From contig CALMNV010000085.1 of assembly GCA_937873285.1 (NCBI GenBank), positions 1 through 6,671 of the forward strand: 6,671 bases of DNA, read 5' to 3'. Source of the stretch: an uncultured Intrasporangium sp. (GTDB lineage Bacteria; Actinomycetota; Actinomycetes; Actinomycetales; Dermatophilaceae). The notes beneath the pieces are model-generated. The model made no database searches and had not been told where the DNA came from. It was given only the letters and a program-made list of their open reading frames with translations. Numbering within the stretch: position 1 is the first letter of the stretch; each line of letters starts with the position of its first letter. A program made the position numbers and the translations under genes. Shown piece by piece: positions 1-5,294 of this stretch.

Positions 1-426
1 TGGCGTGTCTCCGAGCTGCGCGACCAGGGAGCGCACCGCCTCGGTGACATAGGGCAACTGCTCGGGCGACAGCGGCTGCAGCTGCTCGAGGTCGGCGGCG
101 CCGCGGATCGGGCGTGCGACCACCGGGCCGACACCGCCGACGATGTCGAGGTCGACGCCGACGGCGCGAAGCGGCACCACGATGTCGCTGAAGAGGATCG
201 CCGCGTCGACGCCGTGCCGGCGCACCGGCTGCAGCGTGATCTCGGTGACGAGGTCTGGGCGCATGCAGGCCTCGAGCATGGCCACGCCGTCGCGGACGGC
301 GCGGTATTCCGGCAAGGACCGGCCCGCCTGGCGCATGAACCACACCGGCGTGCGGTCGACGGGCTCGCGACGCGCGGCGCGGACGAGGTCGCTTTGACGG
401 GTCGCGGGAGGCGCGGTGGTCGGCAC
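1..426 (-). CDS. hemE: Uroporphyrinogen decarboxylase, N-terminal part (runs off the window start)
   Basis: This enzyme removes four carboxyl groups from uroporphyrinogen III to give coproporphyrinogen III, a cytoplasmic step of heme synthesis. The 142 visible residues are clearly Hem[21 protein letters not shown] lies near residues 22-41 and contains the RQAGR substrate-binding signature (32-36). [12 protein letters not shown] follows near residues 75-86, and its Asp81 matches the family's catalytic aspartate. The rest of the protein, usually about 350 residues in total, lies beyond position 1. The GTG start at 426-424 is chosen because an in-frame TGA lies two codons upstream, an AGGA-type ribosome site precedes it, and the N-terminus lines up with known HemE proteins. 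The gene is divergent from the DUF3000 gene, with a 95-bp gap. A serine replaces the tyrosine of the Escherichia coli protein in RQAGRYLPEY, which I believe is normal for actinobacteria. Confidence 0.95.
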   Translation of the reverse strand, partial: MPTTAPPATRQSDLVRAARREPVDRTPVWFMRQAGRSLPEYRAVRDGVAMLEACMRPDLVTEITLQPVRRHGVDAAILFSDIVVPLRAVGVDLDIVGGVGPVVARPIRGAADLEQLQPLSPEQLPYVTEAVRSLVAQLGDTP

Positions 427-485
427 CGGTCAATCCTGCCACGGCGCCCACCGGCCCCCGGCACCGCGCGTGTCGGCGCGCCCTC

Positions 486-515
486 CGGACAGAACCGAGG
501 TTCCCGGCATACTCT
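486..515 (+). promoter_or_regulatory. Probable sigma-70-type promoter giving a leaderless DUF3000 transcript
   Basis: A CGGACA box (486-491, four of six matches to TTGACA) and a TACTCT box (510-515, fitting TAnnnT) are separated by 18 bp. The usual distance from the -10 box puts transcription start at about 522, which is the G of the GTG start codon. No Shine-Dalgarno sequence precedes that GTG. Together these suggest leaderless translation, which is common in actinobacteria. One caution is that the first three bases of TACTCT also belong to a CGGCATAC word (505-512) that recurs in the window, so part of the match may have another cause. Confidence 0.45.
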
Positions 516-521
516 CGCAGG

Positions 522-1103
522 GTGCAGACGAGAACGCTCCCCGGCTCCCGGGGCACCTTCGCGCGCGTGCTGGCGGCGCTCCGCGACGTCCGTCTGCGGC
601 CAGAGGTGCGCCTGACCGAGGTGCCGGCGCCGACCCGGATCGCCCCGTATGCCGCCGCGCTCACTGCCGACGTCGTCGACCCTTCCGACGCCGAGACCGA
701 CCTCGCCACGGGGCGCTTCGTCGTGCTGCACGACCCGGCCGTCCCGGACGCGTGGGGCGGCCCGTGGCGGATCGTCACCTTCGCCCGCGTGGAGCTCGAG
801 CCGGAGCTGGCGAGCGACCCGATGCTCGGCGCCGTGGGCTGGTCCTGGCTCGTCGACGCCCTCGCCGACCATCGGCTCGGCTGGGCGGCCGAGGCCGGGA
901 CGGTGACTCGAGTGGTGAGCGAGGGTTTCGCCGGCTTGGCCGACAGGGAGGCGAGCGTCGAGATGGAGCTTCGGGCCTCGTGGACGCCGACGACCGGCGA
1001 GGTCGCGGAGCACCTGCAGGCGTGGGCAGACCTGCTGTGCACGGTCGCCGGCATACCGCCGCTGCCCGACGGGGTCGTGCCCCTGCCGGGGCAGCGGCGG
1101 TGA
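522..1103 (+). CDS. DUF3000 family protein of unknown function
   Basis: This 193-residue protein matches the actinobacterial DUF3000 family over its whole length. The recognisable segments in order are RPEVRLTEVPAPTRIAPYAA (26-45), TGRFVVLHDP (63-72), WRIVTFARVELEPELASDPM (82-101) followed by GWSWLVDAL (106-114), GTVTRVVSEGF (126-136), ASVEMELRASWTP (144-156), and HLQAWADLLCTVAGIPPLP (164-182). There is no signal peptide or membrane segment, so it is probably cytoplasmic. Its biochemical role is unknown and I do not assign one. The GTG at 522 is chosen because the family similarity begins soon after it and a promoter ends just upstream. The stop codon overlaps the start of the ribonuclease D gene by 4 bp (GTGA), implying translational coupling and possibly a shared RNA-related role. 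Ile178 uses the rare codon ATA inside a CGGCATAC word. Confidence 0.9.
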   Translation: MQTRTLPGSRGTFARVLAALRDVRLRPEVRLTEVPAPTRIAPYAAALTADVVDPSDAETDLATGRFVVLHDPAVPDAWGGPWRIVTFARVELEPELASDPMLGAVGWSWLVDALADHRLGWAAEAGTVTRVVSEGFAGLADREASVEMELRASWTPTTGEVAEHLQAWADLLCTVAGIPPLPDGVVPLPGQRR

Positions 1104-2377
1104 GGGACGCCCCGCCTGCGGCCGAGCCGGAGGCGTTGGGGCCAGGCACCCACGCGGCCGTGGTGCCGCTCGCAGCGCCGCGGGACGGCGTGCCGGATGT
1201 CGTCGTCGACGCGCGAGGCGTCGCAGACGCGGCCGAAGCCATCGCAGCGGGGAGCGGTCCGGTGGCCATCGACGCCGAGCGCGCCTCCGGTCACCGCTAC
1301 GGCCAGCGGGCCTATCTCGTCCAGCTGCGCCGGGCGGGCTCGGGCACCTGGTTGGTCGACCCCGTCGCATGTCCTGACCTGACGCCGATCGACGTCGCCA
1401 TCGGGGCTGCCGAGTGGGTGGTCCACGCCGCCACGCAGGATCTCCCGTGCCTGGCCGAGGTGGGGCTGCGGCCGCGCGCGCTCTTCGACACCGAGCTCGG
1501 CGGGAGGCTCGCGGGGCTGCCCCGGGTCGGGCTCGGCGCGATGGTCGAGCACTATCTCGGCCTACAGCTCGCCAAGGAGCACTCCGCGGTCGACTGGTCG
1601 ACCCGCCCCCTGCCGGCCCCGTGGCTGCTGTATGCCGCCCTCGACGTCGAGGTGCTCCTCGAGCTGCGCGACGAGGTGGCCGGGGACCTCGCCAGGCAGG
1701 GCAAGGCGGGCTGGGCCGCGGAGGAGTTTGCCAGCCTGCTGTCCTTCACCGGCCCAGGGCCCCGGGTCGACCCGTGGCGGCGCACCTCGGGCATGCATCG
1801 GCTCCGTAGCCGGCGGGCGTTAGCGATCGTCCGGGAGCTGTGGCAGCTGCGCGACGGCATCGGTGCGGCTCGTGACGTGGCCCCTGGCCGGGTGTTGCCC
1901 GACGCCGCGATCATCGAGCTGGCGGCGGCACATCACCGGGCTGCCGCGCCGCCGCGAAGGGTGGCGTCGCAGGACCCGCGGCTGGCGCGCGGCATACGGC
2001 GCAACGCCGACGCCATCGTCGAGGCGATCGCGCGCGCCCTGGCGCTTCCCGAGTCCGAGCTGCCGCCGAGCAGCCTACCGACGGTCGGGCCGCCACCGCC
2101 GAGAGCCTGGGCCGACCGCGATCCCGTGGCGGCCGGGCGTCTCGCCCGCGCGCGCGAGCTGGTGACTGCGGTGTCCTCGGAGCTGGCCGTCCCGGTGGAG
2201 AACCTCCTCGCCCCGGAGGCGATGCGTCGATTTCTTTGGGAGGCGCCGGCCGCGCCGTCCACCGAGGAGGTGGCGCAGGCCCTGCAGGCCATGGGTGCCC
2301 GCCGCTGGCAGGTGACGCTCACGGCACCGCTGATCGCGCTCGCCTGCCGCGAACACCCCAACGCACCGACGCCCTGA
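1100..2377 (+). CDS. rnd: Ribonuclease D, DEDDy 3'-5' exonuclease with HRDC domain
   Basis: RNase D enzymes trim the 3' ends of tRNA precursors and other structured RNAs using two metal ions. The 425-residue product carries all five DEDDy residues: Asp58 and Glu60 in AIDAERASG, Asp114 in HAATQDLPCL, and Tyr178 and Asp182 in YAALDVEVLLEL. The exonuclease domain spans about residues 35-200. An HRDC domain follows at about 231-310 (start RLRSRRALAIVRELWQLRD), then a C-terminal helical part to about 415. The GTG at 1100 overlaps the DUF3000 stop. An open frame extends upstream in the same phase to 416, but it is shadow sequence over DUF3000 and lacks family similarity. The ribosome site is weak, which fits coupling. 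Ile299 uses ATA inside a CGGCATAC word. The gene is followed after 68 bp by a tandem repeat array and has no clear stem-plus-T-tract terminator. Confidence 0.92.
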   Translation: MRDAPPAAEPEALGPGTHAAVVPLAAPRDGVPDVVVDARGVADAAEAIAAGSGPVAIDAERASGHRYGQRAYLVQLRRAGSGTWLVDPVACPDLTPIDVAIGAAEWVVHAATQDLPCLAEVGLRPRALFDTELGGRLAGLPRVGLGAMVEHYLGLQLAKEHSAVDWSTRPLPAPWLLYAALDVEVLLELRDEVAGDLARQGKAGWAAEEFASLLSFTGPGPRVDPWRRTSGMHRLRSRRALAIVRELWQLRDGIGAARDVAPGRVLPDAAIIELAAAHHRAAAPPRRVASQDPRLARGIRRNADAIVEAIARALALPESELPPSSLPTVGPPPPRAWADRDPVAAGRLARARELVTAVSSELAVPVENLLAPEAMRRFLWEAPAAPSTEEVAQALQAMGARRWQVTLTAPLIALACREHPNAPTP

Positions 2378-2445
2378 CCGGCCCTACCCGCCGCTAGGCT
2401 CCCCCTGCGCCCAGCGGGACCGTCGCGGACTGCGCGCCGCCTCCC

Positions 2446-2634
2446 CTCGTCGAGTGGCCACTTCCGCACGCGACTTCCTCGTCGAGTGGCCACTTCCGCA
2501 CGCGACTCCCTCGTCGAGTGGCCACTTCCGCACGCGACTCCCTCGTCGAGTGGCCACTTCCGCACGCGACTTCCTCGTCGAGTGGCCACTTCCGCACCGA
2601 ACGTCGTCGAGTGGCCACTTCCGCACCGAACGTC
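2446..2634 (+). repeat. Tandem array of six 32-bp repeat units, forward orientation
   Basis: Units begin at 2446, 2478, 2510, 2542, 2574 and 2603. The first five are spaced exactly 32 bp apart and the last 29 bp. Each unit has a conserved 24-bp core: CTCGTCGAGTGG, then CCAC, then TTCCGCAC. An 8-bp linker follows, GCGACTTC or GCGACTCC. Units 5 and 6 instead carry a shorter CGAACGT-type linker, and unit 6 starts GTCGTCGAG. The core holds the 10-bp palindrome AGTGGCCACT. A 32-bp period is about three helical turns, so cores would lie on one face of the DNA. The period is not a multiple of three and no protein is supported here. The array begins 68 bp after the rnd stop and reads in the direction of rnd transcription. 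Confidence 0.95.
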
Positions 2635-2760
2635 GGGCTATCTGTGGGCACACCGACCTTCGCGTCACTGCACGGCAGCGCGACGCTCGTGCTAACCACG
2701 CCGGCACCACGACACGAATGATCGGTCGGGTGCACGCTGCGATGGCGTCCAGGCCGAATC
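2635..2760. other. 126-bp spacer between the two repeat arrays
   Basis: I see no gene, RNA gene or known element here. The spacer contains an imperfect inverted repeat, GCACACCGACC (2648-2658) against GGTCGGGTGC (2724-2733), which is ten base pairs with one bulged A and about 65 bp between the arms. There is also a small palindrome-like TGTGGGCACA at 2643-2652. Open frames crossing it on either strand are continuations of frames through the 32-bp repeats and have repetitive, unconvincing translations. Confidence 0.6.
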
Positions 2761-2907
2761 GAACTGACCACTCGACGAGGGAGCCCTGTGCGGAACTGAC
2801 CACTCGACGAGGGAGCCCTGTGCGGAACTGACCACTCGACGAGGCAGCCCTGTGCGGAACTGACCACTCGACGAGGGAGCCCTGTGCGGAACTGGCCACT
2901 CGACGAG
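2761..2907 (-). repeat. Tandem array of five 32-bp repeat units, reverse orientation
   Basis: On the plus strand, GAACTG cores begin at 2761, 2793, 2825, 2857 and 2889, exactly 32 bp apart. Read on the minus strand, each unit is CTCGTCGAGTGG, then TCAG, then TTCCGCAC, with linker AGGGCTCC (AGGGCTGC once). This differs from the left-array unit at 5 of 32 positions, so both arrays belong to one family. The outermost unit, at 2889, has CCAG in place of TCAG and is intermediate between the two types. The innermost unit, at 2761, has lost its GTGCG end. The array begins 35 bp after the stop of the debranching-enzyme gene and reads in that gene's direction. Confidence 0.95.
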
Positions 2908-2942
2908 GGGAGGGGGCCGGTGCAGCCGTGGGGCGGGTGACG

Positions 2943-5054
2943 TCAGTCAGCGTCGATGCGCACGTCAGCGGGCAGGCCCTGCACGTGCACCTCGCCATCG
3001 CGATCGACCCGCACCGTGAACGGATCCGCGCCGAAGCGCAGCCCCTCCACTCGCAGCGCTCCGAACGGCGCCGGTCGTGGCGGCGCCACCCGAAGCCGCC
3101 GGCGCGGCACGTCCGCCTGCAGTCCCAGCCCCACCGTCACGAGCACGCCCACCGACGCCGCGGCCCAGGCCTGCGGGCGGCACGACGCGGGGTAGGGCGC
3201 GGGCCGTCCCATCACCGGCAGACCCGAGTAGAGCTCGGGCCATCGGTAGTCGAAGGCCTCTCCGGACGCGACCAGGGTGCGAGCCACCCGGGCGGCGTCC
3301 TCGGAGCGCCCTTCTCGGGTCAGGCCGAGCGCCGCGATCGCCGTGTCGTGCGTCCAGATGGAGCCGGTGTGATAGCCGATGGGGTTGAATCCCCCGTTGC
3401 CGGTGCCGAAGGTGCGCACCCCGAAGTCGTCGAGCAGCTCGGGACCCGTGATCGTCGCCGCGACGCGACGGACCTCATCCGGCTCGAGGACTCCCGTGCC
3501 GAGGACGTGCCCCATGTTGGAGCCGAGCCCGTCGACCGGCCGGCCAGCGGAGTCGAGTGCCAGCGCGAGGTAGCGCCCGGCGTCCGAGCCCACCCAGAAG
3601 CGGCGGGTGACGCGCTCTCGCAGCGCCGCCGCCACGCCGGCCGGGTCTGCGTCGGTCTCGACGTGGAGGGCGTCGAGGAGGTCGGCCGCCCCGGCGAGGG
3701 CCTCGACGGCATACGCCTGGGCCTCGACCAGAGCGATCGGCGCCTCCGCGATGCGTCCGTCGCGCCACCGGATCGAGTCCCCGGAGTCCTTCCAGCCCTG
3801 GTTCGCCAGGCCGGTGCCCGTCGTGTCGAGGTATTTCAGCAGGCCGTCCTCGTCGGGCATGCCGTCGCCGCTGAGCCACCCCAACGCGGCGTGCAGGGTG
3901 GGCAGCAGCGCGCGGACCTCGCCCTCCGGCATACCCCACCACCAGGCGTCGACGAGCAGGCAGACCCACAGCGCCGTGGCGTCGACGGTGCCGTAGTAGA
4001 CGGGCGGCAGGGCCAGGCCGCTCTCCGGGTCGACGTATGCCGTGCGGCGCAGCTCGTGCGGAATCTTGCCCGGATGCTCGGCGCGGTCGAGCGCGTGCAC
4101 GGTGCCCTGTCGCCGGGCGAGGGCGCGCAGCGTGCCTCCGGCGAGCTGCGTGCCGAAGGGCAGCATCATCCGCGCCGCCCACAGCGAGTCCCGGCCGAAG
4201 AGGGTGAGATACCACGGCGTGCCGGCTGCCGCGAAGACGTCGTCGGGGCTGGACGGGTCGCGCAGCAGGAGGTGGCGCAGGTCCTCGACGCTGCGCCGGA
4301 CCAGCGGACCCAGGCGGGGGTCGTCCGCCTCCACGACGACGTCCGACCACGACAGCACCTCGGACCCCGCATCGGCGTCGAGGGCGGACGCGGTGCTCCG
4401 CGCAGCGGTGGCGATCAGTGCGACCTCGCAGTGGGATCCCGGCTCCACCCGCACGTCGAACTCCACCAGGACGCTCTCGCCGGAGGACCGCAGGCGGGTC
4501 GGCTGGGGCTCGAACGAGACGGTGAGGCGGTGTCGCGGCAGGGAGAACGCGATCCGGGCGGGAGCCGTCGCCTCGTCCACGCCCACCCTTTCGGTGTCCA
4601 TCCGGACCGCTCGGTCCCCGCCGAGGTGGCCGGCCTTGACCCGCTCGATCGGGGCACCGTCTGCGGCCAGCTCCACCGAGACGGTGGTGACGACCGGCTC
4701 GTCCGCGCGGGAGACGACGCGGAGGCGCTCGGTCATGGCGGCACCGCGCAGCGTGCGGGTACGGTGCACCTCCACCGTCGGGTCCGGTCCCGGGTTGCCG
4801 AGGTTGCGGGCCGCTGAGAAGAACTCCGATCGGTGCCCGGCCGACCTCGCCGCGATGCGGGTCGGGGCCTCCCCGCCGACGCGCCACCGCACGGTGCGCA
4901 GCTGCCGCTCGTCGTCGACGTAGAAGCCCTGCGCCGTCCCGGGGAGGATGTCGCCGTCGCCGCCCGAGAGAGTCGTGGCGTTGCCGTCGACACAGGTGGC
5001 GGTGTCGTGCAGCCACGGCTGACGCGGCGCGCGCGTCCCCTGTTCCTCGGTCAT
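2943..5054 (-). CDS. Glycogen debranching enzyme-like glycosidase (amylo-alpha-1,6-glucosidase family)
   Basis: The 703-residue product has two parts. Residues about 15-230 resemble the beta-rich N-terminal domain of bacterial debranching-type proteins (GDE_N_bis), with LPGTAQGFYVDDERQLRTV at 37-55. Residues about 245-645 form the (alpha/alpha)6-barrel glycosidase domain, with TPWYLTLFGRDSLWAARMML (279-298), NQGWKDSGDSI (418-428), GYHTGSIWTHDTAIAALGL (560-578), WPELYSG (605-611) and YPASCRPQAWAAAS (621-634). Acidic residues in GWKDSGDS and Glu607 in WPELYSG are candidates for catalysis, but I infer this only from position. There is no signal peptide, so it probably works in the cytoplasm on alpha-1,6 branches or related alpha-glucans. 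The exact substrate is open. The ATG at 5054 has a strong GGAGGA site (5064-5059) 4 bp upstream; the frame runs 24 codons further up without family similarity. The gene is divergent from the LacI-type regulator and ABC importer genes, suggesting a shared sugar locus. Confidence 0.88.
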   Translation of the reverse strand: MTEEQGTRAPRQPWLHDTATCVDGNATTLSGGDGDILPGTAQGFYVDDERQLRTVRWRVGGEAPTRIAARSAGHRSEFFSAARNLGNPGPDPTVEVHRTRTLRGAAMTERLRVVSRADEPVVTTVSVELAADGAPIERVKAGHLGGDRAVRMDTERVGVDEATAPARIAFSLPRHRLTVSFEPQPTRLRSSGESVLVEFDVRVEPGSHCEVALIATAARSTASALDADAGSEVLSWSDVVVEADDPRLGPLVRRSVEDLRHLLLRDPSSPDDVFAAAGTPWYLTLFGRDSLWAARMMLPFGTQLAGGTLRALARRQGTVHALDRAEHPGKIPHELRRTAYVDPESGLALPPVYYGTVDATALWVCLLVDAWWWGMPEGEVRALLPTLHAALGWLSGDGMPDEDGLLKYLDTTGTGLANQGWKDSGDSIRWRDGRIAEAPIALVEAQAYAVEALAGAADLLDALHVETDADPAGVAAALRERVTRRFWVGSDAGRYLALALDSAGRPVDGLGSNMGHVLGTGVLEPDEVRRVAATITGPELLDDFGVRTFGTGNGGFNPIGYHTGSIWTHDTAIAALGLTREGRSEDAARVARTLVASGEAFDYRWPELYSGLPVMGRPAPYPASCRPQAWAAASVGVLVTVGLGLQADVPRRRLRVAPPRPAPFGALRVEGLRFGADPFTVRVDRDGEVHVQGLPADVRIDAD

Positions 5055-5163
5055 GCGTTCCTCCAGGTGGGGTGGGCGGGCGGACCGGCCGGCCCACACC
5101 TCGGCAGTCTCGCGGCAGGCTCTCACCAGGCTGTGGGCGGACCCTGTGGCGCATCCCGGCAGG

Positions 5164-5179
5164 CTGAATCGTTATCCAG
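5164..5179. promoter_or_regulatory. Weak inverted repeat in the debranching-gene upstream region
   Basis: CTGAATCGTTATCCAG is an imperfect 16-bp inverted repeat in which five of eight pairs match (outer CTG/CAG and inner AT/AT). It has the same length as the clear operator at 5233-5248, but its centre is not CG. It could be a second, poorer regulator site placed for control of the minus-strand gene. The sequence alone does not settle this. Confidence 0.2.
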
Positions 5180-5197
5180 TCGCGCCGCCCCGCCGCC

Positions 5198-5226
5198 TTG
5201 ACGACGAGGCTTCCATGCCGCATCCT
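5198..5226 (+). promoter_or_regulatory. Candidate promoter of the LacI-type regulator and importer operon
   Basis: TTGACG (5198-5203) matches five of six bases of the -35 consensus. After a 17-bp spacer comes CATCCT (5221-5226), a poor -10 box that still keeps the key A at position 2 and T at position 6. Transcription would start near 5233, giving a leader of about 60 bases. The weak -10 box is the main doubt. The placement is supported by the operator that begins exactly at the predicted start. Confidence 0.4.
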
Positions 5227-5232
5227 CGCAGA

Positions 5233-5248
5233 GTTGGAACGATCCAAC
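5233..5248. promoter_or_regulatory. LacI-family operator
   Basis: GTTGGAACGATCCAAC is a 16-bp palindrome centred on CG with a single mismatched pair (A5239 against A5242). A central CG dyad flanked by mirror half-sites is the hallmark of operators bound by LacI-family proteins. It lies 46 bp before the regulator's start codon, at or just after the predicted transcription start, where a bound repressor would block initiation or clearance. Related half-sites follow: GGTTGG at 5263-5268 mirrors CCAACC at 5244-5249, and CAACTCT at 5272-5278 mirrors AGAGTTG at 5230-5236. A second dimer contact or a DNA hairpin is therefore possible. Confidence 0.7.
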
Positions 5249-5294
5249 CAGCCCGCGGGTCCGGTTGGTCGCAACTCTCGCAACGAGGCGGGTC

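Larger units (their letters stand above)
505..4042. repeat. Dispersed octamer CGGCATAC / GTATGCCG, eight copies
   Basis: Copies reading CGGCATAC on the plus strand are at 505-512, 1049-1056, 1990-1997, 3707-3714 and 3927-3934. Copies reading GTATGCCG are at 647-654, 1630-1637 and 4035-4042. They fall in DUF3000, rnd, the debranching gene and the gap before DUF3000, in both orientations and in different codon phases. None was seen in 1-504, in the repeat arrays, or from 4043 to the end. Scanning by eye, I found about 18 ATA or TAT trinucleotides in the window, and eight of them are in this word. Confidence 0.6.

Noticed and set aside
907..920. CGAGTGGTGAG in DUF3000 as an outlying repeat core
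   Set aside because: Only a short match without the TTCCGCAC half. Similar CTCGTCGAG strings at about 5562 and 5964 are ordinary Leu-Val-Glu codons.
416..1099. Upstream extension of the rnd frame
   Set aside because: It overlaps DUF3000 in another frame and translates to arginine- and glycine-rich sequence typical of a high-GC shadow.
2378..2445. Intrinsic terminator just after rnd (CCGCT and AGCGG arms)
   Set aside because: Only a 5-bp stem with a loop of about 17 bases and no T-tract. The nearby repeats are a better candidate for any 3'-end role.
2446..2907. CRISPR array
   Set aside because: The 8-bp linkers are too short and are repeated within each array, so there are no unique spacers. 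The two arrays also face each other and no cas gene is present.
2938..2945. Palindrome TGACGTCA overlapping the stop of the debranching gene
   Set aside because: An isolated 8-bp palindrome with no second copy or context. It may arise by chance.
2384..2998. Long open frames on both strands through the repeat region, with repeating arginine- and serine-rich translations
   Set aside because: The 32-bp unit cycles through all three frames, giving artificial 32-residue repeats. No frame has a credible ribosome site or family similarity.
2928..4817. A 629-codon open frame on the plus strand
   Set aside because: It is the antisense shadow of the debranching-enzyme gene, rich in Arg, Gly, Ala and Val with no family motif.
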